From: Canna indica
Taxonomy: Eukaryota > Streptophyta > Magnoliopsida > Zingiberales > Cannaceae
Assembly: GCA_034359265.1 (NCBI GenBank)
Contig: CP136897.1
Coordinates: 26,406,001 to 26,470,000 of the forward strand
Direction of reading: 5' to 3'
Length of the DNA: 64,000 nt
Positions 22,274-34,884 of this stretch are shown one piece after another; position 1 is the stretch's first letter, and every line of letters begins with the position of its first letter. The notes under the pieces are model-generated. The model was not told where the DNA came from and did no database searches. It saw only the letters and a list, made by a program, of their open reading frames with translations. Both the position numbers and the translations under genes were made by a program.

Positions 22274-25200
22274 TGTTGAGTGAAAACCCACACTAGAAGG
22301 GGAGGTTGAATAGCGTTGGATTACTTTTTACTTCTACTTCAATTTCTTTTAAATCAATTCCAACTTCATCCAAAAGTAAGTGCAACTAAATGATGTTCGT
22401 TAGCAAGTATGAAACACAATTATAAGGAATCACACAAGGCAATGCAAACACAAGAGAGTATAGTGGTTCGGCCAACCGCCTACTCCACTACCTTGGCTCC
22501 ACACCATGGATTTCTAACCAAATTCTTTATAGACTTTGTGTTTCCCTTTGAATACAACCAAGGACTCGGTTCTCAACCCTTTGAGAACTCCTCAAACCTA
22601 TTCACCTAGGCAAAATACAATTCTATAAATTAAACTGTAAGTGTTTACACTAGCACACCTAGCAAGCTAATAAATGAAGAACAAGTTCAAGTAACAAGTC
22701 AAATTACAATGAAAAGAGCTAAAGATTAAACCACAACTAAGAGCTCTTTTCCAAGCCTTCAATGCCTCCAACTCCACAAGATGTTGAGGTCGAATCGAAA
22801 TCGGAGTCGAGGGGAGATGATCGCTTGAGAGAAATTGTCGATCGTAGAAGCAAGCGCAAGCGAATCAAGCTTAGAAGGCACAAATATCACTTTGAAAGCT
22901 TTAATGAATAGTTAAGAAGAATTAATGAAGGTTGGTGAGGGGTATTTATAACCCCTCAAACAGAACAATGCTCCAACAGGCGTTTTATTGCCCGTTGGTG
23001 TCACACCCCGACTGAGGGTAGTGTGACCGGCCAGGGCCCACATCCTGCCCTGTAGCCTACTGTCTGCACTGACATCAAGAAACCAAAATATATCGACTGA
23101 AAGAAACTTAACATACTTGATAAAAAGTTTGCAAGTCACAATATATAAGTTTTTCAAAACAAGAAGAAACATCAACATCAAATCTAAATGGTCAAATATC
23201 AAGTTTTACAATTCTTTTCAATTACAACCGTCAGTGCAGAAATAAACCAACATAACTAGGACTAGTCTAAGACTCATGGACGCCGCTACGAGATATGGCA
23301 CCGCCTCTGCCCTCCAGTTGCACCATGTCGACACCAAGCTACTGCTCATGCTCTGCAAAAAAATAGAAATAAACTGTGAGTCCACTTGGGACTCAGTGAG
23401 TGGTTCAAATGAACCTCCACATAAGTCTCAGACTTGCATATATATCATACAAGGCAATAAAGGAATATACAAGGAGGTAAAGTGTGTTTCTAATGCAACT
23501 ACAGACCCTCAACGGATCCATCAGTACCAACTGTACATGATAACTTGCCACCTTAGCTTATCAAGCCTCTGGCATCCGGCCCTTGGGCCTACTCATAGCA
23601 ATATATCCCGGCTACAGCCGTCCCTACCATACCAGGTAGCATCATCCTAGCCATCGGCCACATCATCTCAAGATGCAAGCAAACAACCCCGGGCCGTCGA
23701 CTAGGATGGTCCACTAGTCTTTGGTCACCGTGTGGGATAAGGATAGCTAGTCCCACCCAACTGGGGTCTGGCACCTAGCGGGCTCGCTAGCGCACCTCTA
23801 GACCCAAACTGGCTGAGCTGAGCATTGGTCATTTTCGATCTCCTCGCTCCTCGGCGGACCATCTCAAGCACATTACACAATCAATATCCTAGGGTTTCCA
23901 TATATATATACACTTCGGGCCTTTGCCCGTATCTAGCCTATGTCCGGCTACCGGGTCATCAATTCATGCCGCCCCTTTTAGTATATGTGCACCTACAATC
24001 TCTAAGTTTCCGAAAATATACAAGCAGTCATAGAAGTATTATCGTCTAATATCTAAGTTTCCATAACTGTGATATGAACATCTAGTGACACCTTACATGT
24101 TACCTTGCCGTCTACACTGTCTTTGGTGAGAATTTCCATGAGTCAACCTTGGAATACCATCCTAGGACATTTAGGGCAGCATGCTTAATCCAAAGAAAAA
24201 TTCTCATATATTACCACATTCATCATATATAACCATAATGTACATGCATAACAATTCTTATACTACCTTAGGAATATTAGCACAATAAGGGCAATTATCT
24301 AGCATGGCAAGGTAGTAATGAATTTAAATAACATGTATGAATTATAAAACATGGTAACATTGTCAACATCCAAAGTTTAAGGATCAAATGCTAAGTATGG
24401 TTACAAACTAGCATTACTACAATTCAAATCAATTAAGCTACATGCTAAGCTTGGTGTTCTTCCTAAGTATTGTCATATCCCTATGTGTGATCCCTAAGAT
24501 CATGAAATTTCCATGTAAAGCAAGTCTCTCCTCTTCTCCCTAACCTCGGCCGAACCAAGAGCAAGGGAAACCTTGCTCGGACAAGGTCCTTGGGGTAGGG
24601 AAAAATGGAAGAGGCTTTAGCTATACTTTGTCTCTTCAACTCCACATACTTCTCAAATACCAATGATCAACTTACCCTTCCCCTCACCCTTGGCCGAACC
24701 CTCTTCATGAATCTTAGGGTTCATTCGGCCACTTCAAGGGGATTTAGAGGGGACATGTTTCATATTATGTGAGGAGTTCAAAGGACTACATCAAAACAGT
24801 GGTATAAGGGCATCTAAGGGCCTTCTCGCCGTCAAGGGAATCGGGGAAAATTTCGGCATGACCTTTCCCCTTTTCCCATGACTCGACAGCCCCAAAAATA
24901 CGCAAATCAGTGATTAAAATGGTGAGATCTGACAAGAAACATCACAAATCAGTGAGTACATATCGTCGAAATCATGCATCGTCGGGAAAAATCGCGAGAA
25001 CTCGACCTATCATCTAGGGCTCGGCCACCTGCCTCCCCCAAACTGTTAAAGCCTTAACCACTCACCTAGATCGCCAAGAAATAAGGATCGGGTGATGACG
25101 ACTTGAGAATTTCCAACGACGACGCGAATTTTGGATCGATCCAAGCCCCAAGCCCCCTCCTTGCTCCTTCTCCTCTTTCTCCCTTGCGGCGTTGTGCGAC

Positions 25201-26062
25201 TCAATGGTTGAGTCGCATGACTACCATATGGGGGATTTATTCCCTCAACCATCTTTCCAAAGATGGTCTCAAGGCTCACTCAAGTCATACCCGAAACTCG
25301 ACTAGACCCGAACTCGACTCGGGTTCCGACCCAACCCATAACATGACTCGAGTTAACTTAATTTAAGGTATGATTTTATAAAAGGAAAGTTAATTTTCCA
25401 AATAGACTTCAAGATTCATTAGCCGAGTCATACCTTTTCACTCGAGGCAATCCTGTGGCTCGACTCGACTACCGTTGGGTCTGACGCACTGCACCAAAAC
25501 CGATTTTGATATTAGGAAGCTTTTTTCGGGTCTTACAGTTGAAAGCCGATCGGTCGCTTGCCGGTCGATCGTCGGTCGATCGACCGATCGACCACCCAGC
25601 GACCGCTGGCGTTCTGCCTTTCTACAGCCATGTTCAGTCGACCGAATGGTCAACTAAATTAATCGTGTTTAATTCCTCTGTTGTCCGGTCGACCGATCGG
25701 TTGACTGAATTAGCCACTGCCAGTGTTTGTCCTTGTTCGATCGATCGGCCAGTTCGACCGAACCTAGGCTGAGGCTGATTTTTTACATTTGTTTTGTTAC
25801 ATGCTTTTTCATGGGTTTTGTTACCAAGTTTTGACTTGGATAACTTTACAAATAGGCTTGGGATGAGATCCTAGGGATATATTACATAGAATCTACTTAA
25901 TCTACATCCGAGACTTTTTTGATGATTTTTGCGATTCTCTGAGCAAAGTTCGCATGCTTATTGCAACCTCAACCTCAACTCAAAATTTTACACATATATT
26001 AAATACATGTTTGTTATCATCAAAATAGAGATCGAAGCCAAAGGGGAACCCTTTGGCCAACA
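22274..26062 (-). repeat. 3' LTR of element C, split by solo LTR T2
   Basis: Starts TGTTGAGTGAAAACCC and ends TTTGGCCAACA. The LTR proper is about 1.25 kb without T2. Minus-strand TATAAATA at 22943-22950, palindrome array at 25545-25760. Confidence 0.9.
22999..25537 (-). mobile_element. Solo LTR T2 (Tekay-like gypsy)
   Basis: On the minus strand it runs TGTAAGACCCG to GGGGTGTGACA, with flanks GTTGG (22994-22998) and GTTGA (25538-25542), one G-to-A apart. Strongly similar in plan to T4 read on the plus strand. No internal region, so a solo LTR. ORFs inside are chance frames. Confidence 0.92.
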
Positions 26063-26500
26063 ATCTCCCCCGTTTTTATGATGACAAACATAACATGAAA
26101 TTTTTATATAAAGGAAGACTCTAAGTATCATTTGTGAGTTTGAGTTAAGGCATACACAACTTAGTTCGCAACTTAACATATGCTCCCCCTATTTATATGC
26201 ATCATAAAACAAATGTGACCTTACTTTTTCTCCCCCTTTTGACATCAATCAAAAAGGGCAAGAACTAAGGTACTATTAATGAGTTCCATCATTAAAACCA
26301 AGAAAACCCTAAAATCGAGTATCATCTACCACTATTGTCCTTCCTATCAATGTAAGCCTATAGAAGGCAAACATCGATAAGTCGCAAAGCCCCATTACAA
26401 GGCAATACATAAGTGAGATGATATCACATGAAATGCATTTTTTTCAAAGACACATGTATATTTTGAATATTTTTAACCACTAGGAAAAGCACATATTCCT
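26063..26500 (-). promoter_or_regulatory. Element C polypurine tract and 3' leader
   Basis: Minus-strand AAACGGGGGAGATTG touches the 3' LTR and is the polypurine tract that primes plus-strand DNA. Two more purine blocks, AGGGGGAGC (about 26180) and AAAAGGGGGAGAAA (about 26240), lie within 200 bp. No coding sequence. Confidence 0.75.
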
Positions 26501-27301
26501 AATTACTTTCTTAAGTTTGTAAAGCTTTCTTCATTTAAGGGTTTTGTGAATATATCCGCAAGTTGTTTGTCGGTGGATACAAATTCCACGGATATATTTC
26601 CCTTAGCTACATTATCCCTAAGAAAATGGTGCCTTAGATCAATGTGCTTGGTCCTAGAGTGTAAAATTGGGCTTTTTTGTTAAATTGATTGCACTAGTGT
26701 TATCACATTGTATAGGTATACCTGAATACTTAAATCCATAATCTAAAATGGTTTGTTTCATCCAAAGGACTTGTGCACAGCAACTAGCCGCGGTGATGTA
26801 TTCTGCTTCGGTAGTTGAATGTGCAACCGAGTTTTGTTTCTTTGAAACCTAAGAAACAAGACTCATCCCTAGGAATTGACAACACCCACTAGTGCTTTTT
26901 CGATCTACTTTACACCCAGCAAAATCGGCATCCGAAAAACAAATTAAATCGAAAGACGCATTACATGGATACCATAATCCTAAGTCAACCGTGCCCTTTA
27001 AATATCTCAATATGCGTTTGACCGCACTTAAGTGAGACATTCTAGGACAAGATTAAAACCTAGCACATGCACAAACATTAAACATGATATCGGGTCTACT
27101 TGCACATAAATAGAGAAGACTACCAATCATACCTCGATATCGTTTTTCATCTACTTTGACACCATCTTCATCTTTGTCAAGCTTGATGGATGTGCTCATT
27201 GGTGTAGAAGATATCTTGGCTTCATTCATTCCAAACCTTTTGATGAGCTCCTTTGTGTATTTAGCTTGATTTATGAAGATTCCTTTGTTGGTTTGCTTGA
27301 T
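26500..27301 (-). pseudogene. Element C RNase H
   Basis: Copia RNase H. LSAVKRILRYLKGTVDLGLW then ICFSDADFAGCKVDRKSTSG with the first catalytic Asp region, then a stop in SLVS*VSKKQNSVAHSTTEAE, and [50 protein letters not shown] and [10 protein letters not shown] near the end at about 26520. The stop replaces a tryptophan. Otherwise well preserved; no large deletions. Confidence 0.87.
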
Positions 27302-27957
27302 TTAGAGACCAAGCATGAAGGAAAGTTCTCCCATCATGCTTATCTCAAACTCTTCTTGCATGCACTTTGCAAACCACTCACAAAGCAATTCATTAGTAGC
27401 ACCAAATATTATATCATCAACATAAATTTGCACGAGTAAAATATCATTTTCATTATGTTTTATAAAAAGAGAAACATCGGCTTTTCTAATGCTAAAGCCT
27501 TGATCTATCAAAAATGTGGAAAGCCTTTCATACCAAGCCCTATGGGCTTGTTTTAAGCCATATAAAGCCTTTTTTAACTTTAAAAACATGATTTGGAAAC
27601 TCAAAACTTTCAAATCCGGGGGGGTTGTTCAACATAAACTTCTTCATCGATAAAACCATTTAAAAACACACTTTTAACATCCATTTGAAAAAGTTTAAAG
27701 CCTTTAAAACTAGCATAAGCTAAAAGCATGCGAATTGCCTCTAATCTACCTACGGGAGCATAAGTTTCATTATGGTATATTCCTTCTTCTTGATTGTACC
27801 CTTGGGCCACTAACCTAGCTTTGTTTCTAATGACTAAACCTCCTCCATCTAGCTTGTTTCTAAATACCCATTTAGTCCCAATCATGGTTTGTTCGGTAGG
27901 TCTAGGTACTAAGTCCCATACTTCATTCCTAACAAATTGATTAAATTCTTCTTGCAT
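27302..27957 (-). pseudogene. Element C reverse transcriptase
   Basis: Begins MQEEFNQFVRNEVWDLVPRP, then TKWVFRNKLDGGGLVIRNKA, RLVAQGYNQEEGIYHNETYA and FKLFQMDVKSVFLNGFIDEE, whose Asp is catalytic. A one-base shift near 27610 leads into LKKALYGLKQAHRAWYERLS and the YVDDIIFG motif with two catalytic Asp. It ends FEISMMGELSFMLGL and a stop. Usual copia length; the frameshift and stop make it inactive. Confidence 0.9.
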
Positions 27958-27991
27958 AGCTATTACCCAAAATTCATCTTCTATTGCTTCC

Positions 27992-29143
27992 TTAATGTTT
28001 TTTTTGCTCTACTTGAGATATGAATGCTACATATTGACAAATGTTCTTAAGTTTAGGGCGTGTTACCACTCCTGTTGATGGTTCTCCAATGACTTGATCC
28101 ATTGGATGATCTCTAATCAACTGGTACCCTTTGGGGAGAGGTGGTAGAGCTTCCTCTTCTTCTTCTTCATCATCATCTTGAGGTAGAGTTGAAGATGAGG
28201 GTTCTTCATGTTGAGTTTCCTCATTGTTTGCATCCTCAACCTCTTTGTCATGAAATGTGAGTTCCTCAAGTTCCTCACCTACATTCACAATCTTAACATT
28301 TCTAGAAGAATCATTAGTTTCATCAAATGTAACATGCATAGATTCTTCAACAATCATAGTTCTACGATTATAGACTCTATATGACTTAGAACTATTGGAT
28401 TAACCTAGGAAAATACCTTCATCGGATTTAAAATCAAATTTTCCTAGATGCTCCTTAGTGTTTAAGATAAAGCATTTACATCCAAAAACACGAAAATATC
28501 CCACACTTGGGATTTTATAATTCCAAAGCTGAAAAGGTGTTTTCTTGATTTTAGGTCTTAAGAAAACACCATTAAGCACATAACAAGAGGTATTTATGGC
28601 TTCGGCCTAGAAGTACTTGGGCAAATTATTTTCACAAAGCATGGTCTTAGCCATCTCTTATAAGGTTCTATTCTTCCTCTCAACCACCTCATTTTGTTGA
28701 GGGGTTCTAGGGGAAGAAAAGGTATGCTCAATACCCAATTCATCACAAACTTTTTTGAAGAAATCAAAAGTTTCATTTTTTTCTTAGCTAAAATTAAAAC
28801 CATGTAAATCTCGAGAAATCATCAACCAAAATATAGCAGTATAGTTTTCCACCTAAACAAGCTACATCACAAGGACCAAAAAGATCCATGTGCACAAGTT
28901 CAAACGTTCTAGATGTGCTTACTTGATTAATGCTATGAAATGAAGACTTAAGTTGTTTACCATGTTGACATGCCTCACAAAGTTAGTCTTTTTCAAATTT
29001 CATCTTAGGAATTCCTTTAACTAGGTCCTTTTTAGATATTTCTTGGATGAGACTTATGCTAGCATGTCCTAGCCTTCTATGCCACAACCAAGAATCATTT
29101 TCCATGGAAACCAAGCATCTAACGTGGGGATTAGTCAAAACAT
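27992..29143 (-). pseudogene. Element C integrase and acidic linker
   Basis: Reading from the right: WLWHRRLGHASISLIQEISK, then LCEACQHGKQLKSSFHSINQ (HHCC finger), ELVHMDLFGPCDVACLGGKL with the first Asp, LVDDFSRFTWF with the second, and GIEHTFSSPRTPQQNEVVER with the catalytic Glu. Then KCFILNTKEHLGKFDFKSDE and an acidic linker (MIVEESMHVTFDETN to QKKH, 27992-28357) before the reverse transcriptase. Several stops (near 28400, 28605, 28985) break it. Confidence 0.87.
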
Positions 29144-29470
29144 TTAGACTAATGTGTAAATATTTTCTTGTCTATTTCCAATGAACACAATATCATTAGA
29201 TGGTACACTTCTAATGATGCATTTAGATGCCTCAAAAATGACTACATATCCATTGTCACACAATTGAGATATGCTAATCAAATTATGTTTTAACCCATCA
29301 ACTATTAAGATATTTTTAATGCAAGGGTAGGGGAGTATACCTATATCGCCAATGCCAACAATCTTACCTTTGGCATTGTCTCCAAATGTCACATGTCCAC
29401 CATCCTTGCTTGATAGGGTTGCAAAAAGATTTATATCACCTGTCATGTGTTTAGAGCAACCGCTATCCAA
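29144..29470 (-). pseudogene. Element C protease and pre-integrase region
   Basis: LDSGCSKHMTGDINLFATLS gives the copia aspartic protease active site D-S-G; VTFGDNAKGKIVGIGDIGIL and NILIVDGLKHNLISISQLCD follow as in the family. A stop stands directly before LDSGC, where the family usually has a sense codon, so gag-pol reading is cut. Confidence 0.88.
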
Positions 29471-29479
29471 TTAATATCC

Positions 29480-29722
29480 ATGCGCTTCTACTTGTTTGAG
29501 GATGCTTCTCCATCTACAAAAGATGAAGAGACAATTTTAGGTACCCAAATCTTCTTGGGTCCTTGAGTGTTAGTCATCTTAGGAACCCAAGTGAATCCAG
29601 CATGAGGGTTCCTTCTTAGTGCACAATCTCTAGCCATATGGCCAAATACACCACATGAAAATCAACTTCCATTAAACTTTCTTGGGCTATGAGTGTGAGC
29701 ATCGAAGTGTGCATGAGCATGA
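29480..29722 (-). pseudogene. Element C gag, C-terminal piece
   Basis: Contains FSCGVFGHMARDCALRRNPH, a zinc-knuckle-like block with its first cysteine changed, then AGFTWVPKMTNTQGPKKIWV. It continues upstream (to the right) at 33874 once element H is removed. Confidence 0.8.
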
Positions 29723-31372
29723 TGTTGGGTGAAATGGCACACTAGAGGGGGGGGATAAATAGTGTGTTATCTAAACTTGTCACCTAATTCCGGTTTTGAT
29801 CGTTTCTTGATTAGTTAGGCTAAGCACGATATTTATAGCAAGCGGAAGCAATAAATATGAAGCAATAAACACGAAAAAAAATAACAATGCTAACACAAAG
29901 ATTTATAGTGGTTCGGCCCCAATGCCTACTCCACTACCGAAGCACCTTGCTTAGGATTTCCAAACTAAGTTTACTAGATTAAATTAATTCTCTTACATAG
30001 AGGACTTTGACTCGAAGAGTCTCACTCTCAACCTAAGGCACTTCCATACCCAGAAGTCTCCGTCTTCTTACCGAGAGCACTCTTCCACCTCAACCTAAGG
30101 GAAAACTCAACTAATCCTAGTAAACTATGTTTACAAATGTGGATTTAAGCCTTAACACCAAAGCAACCACCAACTAAACCAACCTAGCACTCTTGGTTTA
30201 CACAAGTTTAATTTAAATAAAATAAACAATAAAATACAATAACAATTGGAGCAATAAATCAATCAAACTATACTTAGCTCCAAAAGACACTCCTTAGTCC
30301 TCTTGATGTCTTGAGATGATGAATCGATAAATCTTGAAGGCTAAATCAAGGTGTTATCCTGGAAACTAGGGATTGCAGAGGGATGGCTCAAGAAATGCTT
30401 TAGAATGATAAAAAAATTGGCTCAATGGAAGCACATATCAATTGTTAAGAGTAGTTAATGAAGGATGGAGAGGAGTATTTATAACCCCTCACTGAAATGG
30501 CAGCTCAACAGGCAGAAAACTAGCAGTTACCGCGGCTCAGTCGCTTGCCGGTCGATCATCGATCGATCGGCCGATCGACCGCTCGAGCGATCGCTGGCTT
30601 TCTATGGATTAATCGCTCTGTCTGGTCGACCGATGGGTCGACCAAATGAGACGCGATTCAGCGATCCTCAATTCGGTCGATCGAAGCAGCTACTGCCTAT
30701 TTTTAACAACATTCGGTTGACCGAGAACTTGGAAGACTGGGCAGACTGCTAGTTTGCTTGGTTTTCTTTGTTTGTTTTGGTTTCGTCTTCACTAAGCCTA
30801 CTTATATAACATTTATTAACTTTAAATAATAACTTTAAAACATAAATGTTATATAAGGATTACCCCCCATTTAGATTCAATAAAAATATCTAAAAAATCA
30901 AAATCTAGTTTTTGGGGTCTAGTACAAAATTTCTAACTTCCCGGGTCAAGTATGGCTAGGCTTAAGGCTTCCAAAAAATCCTTAAAAATACATCGTTATC
31001 TAGTTTTGACCCAAGGAACAATTTTCGCCATTTTTTATGTCATGAAAATGTCAAGGACATATAGCCCTCCAAGGGGCTCCCTAGGCTTAGTGTTTTAGGG
31101 CAGTTTCCGAGTTTTCATGATTTGGGGAATTCGGATTTGATTTTTGGGTTCTTATGCATCATCATGAGGATTTACAACATAAACTAGACACCCTAAACCT
31201 AAACTCTAACTTCCCGAAGAATCTCGACCGTCGACGAGCGTCCTTGCCGATTTCTCGGATGTTGAGCACTAACCGATATGGAACCTGAAAGATTTCTCAT
31301 TGAAACATTAGTTCCATGTTTGTTATCATCAAAACCGAGATTAAGACCAAGGTAGAAAACCTTAGGCCAACA
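29723..31372 (-). repeat. 3' LTR of element H
   Basis: TGTTGGGTGAAATGGCACAC to AGGCCAACA, 1650 bp. Minus-strand TATAAATA at 30476-30483 and palindrome array at 30530-30730. Confidence 0.92.
30476..30483 (-). promoter_or_regulatory. LTR TATA box (H)
   Basis: Minus-strand TATAAATA, about 50 bp downstream (in LTR sense) of the palindrome array. Confidence 0.6.
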
Positions 31373-33162
31373 ATCTTCCCCTTTTTGATGATGACAATTA
31401 AGCATAGAGGATATCAACCATGGGATTTCTCCCCCTGTCAACATGCATATCTATGAAAATAAACTCCCCCAGTCTATATGCATGGTCTTCCTATATTTTC
31501 CTCCCCTTTACCTATATTTTTCTCCCCCTTTTGACATCAATCAAAAAGGGCAAGAAAGGTCAATCTAGTCAAAGTTGAGACTCTAAAATTATTTTTCATG
31601 AAACATAAAAATGTCAGCCAAAGGGATGAAAAACCAATATTCGATATGAAACTAAATCATACATGATAGCAAAGAGTGATAGATAGAATCCAAAACTAAA
31701 TCATGTATGCACTCAAGTATGAATATCTTCGTGAATATTGGTTCTTTTTCATGACATTTTTAGATTTCATTCAAACTTTTAAAATACCAAGATATGGTCA
31801 TTTAAAGCATGTATATCAAGTTTGAAGTGAAACTAATGTCATTTGATCAAAATATGAACTTAGCACGGTTTCATTCAAAATAGACATGAAAATATAAAAA
31901 TGCTAAGTACCAAATTTTGCTATCTACTCATGTTTTCTCAAACTTAGGCACCTAAACATCTAACATGAGTGAATCTAAGTATATGAGTCAAGTTTGGGCT
32001 TAAAATAAAATTTCTAAGTCACTTTGTTGACTTAGGTCAAAGTATACTTCAAGTTTACAAAAATCAAACTTTTTAATCCTTATAAAATCATATTCTTAAC
32101 GAAAATTTTTGAAACTTTAACTGGACAAACTATATTTTTCAAGGAATATAGAGGTTTAAGAATCATTCAGAAATCAATTTTCTATAAATTCATAAAATTC
32201 TTGACAGTCTAGGGGCATTTTAGTAAATTTTAGGTATTTTTCAAAAGTTGTCAATTTTGTTTCAAACTTTCCAGACATCATTGAACGATCATTTAAGAGG
32301 CGTGTGTCAAGTTTGAGCTCAAGATGAATTGTCTAAGTTCATTCATCCTATATTGATTTTTAAAAAAACTCATTTTTAGGAGATCGCTCAAGATATCAAA
32401 ATCATTTTTAGAAATGATTTCACTCAAAGAATAGTGAGAACGATATTAGAAATGGAATCAAAATAGTATGCACAAAGTTTTATTTAAAGTTTTCGATGAA
32501 AAATCAAAGTATCGAAAAAATTGATATTTCAACTTCAAAATTCCACTATAAATCAGATTCTTGATGAAACTTTTTGAAAATTTTACTGAAGAAACTAGAA
32601 TTTTCAGTGAAGGTTCAATTTCAAGAATCAGTTAAAAAGGATTTTTCTATATTTCTCTAGAAATAACTGAAAATATTGAAATTTCAATGGTATTTTCGTA
32701 ATTTTCAGTCATTTTTCAAAACATGTTCAGTTTTCATTCAAACTTTTATGGCACAATATAATGGTCATGTAAAGAGTGTTTGTCAAGTTTGAAATGAAAT
32801 TATGTCCGTAAGTCAAAATATCAACCTAGCATGGTTTCATTCAAAACTAAACTAATTATCATGAAACTTACTAAGTGTCAATTTTATAATTTACTCATAG
32901 TTTTTCAAATTTAAACCTATGGATACCTAACATGAGTAAATCTAAATATGTTTCTCAAATATGGATTGAAAATGAGACTTCTAAGTCAATTTGTTGACTT
33001 GGGTCAACTTGGTTCAAAAGAGGTTATCATGAAATGGCCTCTATGTTATTTTGTCCATATCCATATGAATTTCTCATTCTAAGTGCATGGAAACATGTCA
33101 CATCTATTCCTAAACATGTTTATGAAGTTTGGACTTAAAATGAAGTATCCAAGTCGAGTTGT
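31373..33162 (-). repeat. Element H 3' non-coding array with multiple purine tracts
   Basis: Next to the LTR are purine tracts on the minus strand (AAAAAGGGGAAGATTG, then AGGGGGAGAAA, TGGGGGAGTT, AAAAGGGGGAGAAA, all within about 160 bp). Beyond them a degenerate array: CAAGTTTG-type cores at 31817, 31989, 32308, 32473, 32784, 32956 and 33124, i.e. steps of about 172, 2x160, 165, 2x156, 172 and 168 bp. Confidence 0.78.
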
Positions 33163-33873
33163 TTACTGCCTATTTTTAACAACATTCGGTCAAGCAAAAA
33201 TTGGGCAGACTGGGCAGATTGCTAGTTTGCTTGGTTTTCTTTGTTTGTTTTGGTTCCGTCTTCGCTAAGCCTACAAGTTAATAACTTTAAAACATAAATG
33301 TTATATAAGGATTATCCCCCATTTGGATTCAATAAAAATATCTAAAAAATCAAAATCCTTAATAATCAAAATCTAGTTTTTTGGGTCTAGTACAAATTTT
33401 CAGAAAACAGAAATTTTCTAACTTCCTGGGTCAAGTATGGGTAGGCTAAAGGCTTCCAAAAAATCCTTAAAAATACATCGTTATCTAGTTTTGACCCAAG
33501 GAACAATTACCGCCATTTTTTATGTCATGAAAATGTCAAGGACATATAGCCCTCCAAGGAGCTCCCTGGGCTTAGTGTTTTAGGGCGGTTTCCGGGTTTT
33601 CATAATTTGGGGAATTCAAGTTTGGTTTTTGGGTTCTTATGCATCATCATGAGGATTTACAACATAAACTAGACACCCTAAACCTAAACTCTAACTTCCC
33701 AAAGAATTCCGACCATCGACGAGCGTCCTTGCCAATTTCTCCGATTTTTCCGATCGCGGACGTCGTGCGCTAATCGATATGGAACCTGAAAGATTTCTCA
33801 ATGAAACATTAGTTCCATGTTTGTTATCATCAAAACCGAGATTAAGGCCAAGGTAGAAAATCTTAGGCCAACA
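33163..33873 (-). repeat. Element H 5' LTR, U3 half only
   Basis: Matches 30690-31372 in order from TTTACTGCCTATTTTTAACA to TAGGCCAACA, with one small internal loss near 33270. The R/U5 half is missing. Confidence 0.88.
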
Positions 33874-34880
33874 CATGATTGTTTGATAACTTTCTAGCAT
33901 GTACAACCTTATGCATGACATTTTGTAAGGTTGTCATTTTTTCATTTAGCATGCAGAGTTCTTTTTTCGAGTTTAGCATGCTATCATTCAAGTGCTCTAC
34001 TTTATCACTTAAGAACTTATTTTTGTTTTCCAACTTTTCATTTTCATTTTCTAAGTTTTTCTTAGCATCATCTAAGGCATGCTTATTTTCCTTAAGGGTA
34101 TCTACTTCTTTCCTTAATGCATTGCCTGAAAGTAGCAAGTTATCATTTTCAAGCTCTAAAGATTTGTTGTTCTTCTTAAGCTGTTTAAATTTTTTTCTAA
34201 TGGTATTAAATTCATCATGCTTTTTATCAAACTCATTTTCTAGTTCTTCTTGCGTAAATGAAAGCTCGCCAAAAGTAAATCTTACCTCGTTGTCATTTGC
34301 CCTGAGGCAAAGATTTGCCATTTCACTCTTGGAGTCTTCTTCACTTGACGAAGGCTCGCTTTCATCCCAAGAAGTCATCATTGCCTTCTTCTTCTTCTTC
34401 TTCTTCTTGTATTTGTCTTTCTTGCCAACATTGGCATTTCTTCAAAATCATCCGTCTCTTCCTCGGATGATGAGGATTCTTCACCCCGGTGTGATGCTTT
34501 TAAGGCAATGGTCTTGCCTTTGGGAGCATCTTCCTCCTTGTATTGCTTCATATGGGTCTCATGTGTCATGAGAGACCCAATGAGCTCAGTGATCTTCAAG
34601 GTGCTCATGTCCTTAGCTTCCATGATCGGGATGACTTGGCCTCCCAAGCTTTTGGAAGGGAATGAAGGAGCTTCCTTACCTTCTCCTCTTCCTTTATATC
34701 TCTACCAAGGTTAGCTAATCCATTTGTAATATTTTGAAAGCGAGCATACATGGCATCAATAGATTCGTGTGATAGCATCTTGAACATTTCATAATCATGC
34801 ATGAGTAGGTTTATCTTAGATTCTTTAACTTGTGAAGTCCCTTCATGTGTAGTCTCTAAGACTTTCCAAAGTTCATATGC
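33874..34880 (-). pseudogene. Element C gag, main part
   Basis: From the right: LLMHDYEMFKMLSHESIDAM, YARFQNITNGLANLGRDIKE and VRKLLHSLPKAWEAK (capsid-like core), a frame change, STLKITELIGSLMTHETHMK, an acidic stretch, a lysine run near 34381-34410, then MTSWDESEPSSSEEDSKSEM and NLCLRANDNEVRFTFGELSF, followed by a long coiled coil (LENEFDKKHDEFNTIRKKFK to LNEKMTTLQNVMHKVVHARK). The usual zinc knuckle before MTSWDESE is absent. Its start is deleted at about 34880. Confidence 0.83.
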
Positions 34881-34884
34881 AGAC

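Larger units (their letters stand above)
29723..33873 (-). mobile_element. Sirevirus element H, internally deleted, nested in C gag
   Basis: Exact duplication CATGA (29718-29722 and 33874-33878) brackets TGTTGGGTGAAATGG...TAGGCCAACA. Left LTR 29723-31372 is complete; 31373 to about 33162 is 3' non-coding array; 33163-33873 is the U3 half of the other LTR. Gag, any pol, the primer site and half the 5' LTR are gone in a single deletion. Outer ends are intact, so it transposed whole and was deleted later. Confidence 0.92.

Noticed and set aside
33879..34571. 230-codon open frame on the plus strand, the longest in the window
   Set aside because: It is the antisense shadow of element C's gag coiled coil; its Phe/Ser-rich composition is what reverse reading of Lys/Glu/Asn-rich gag gives.
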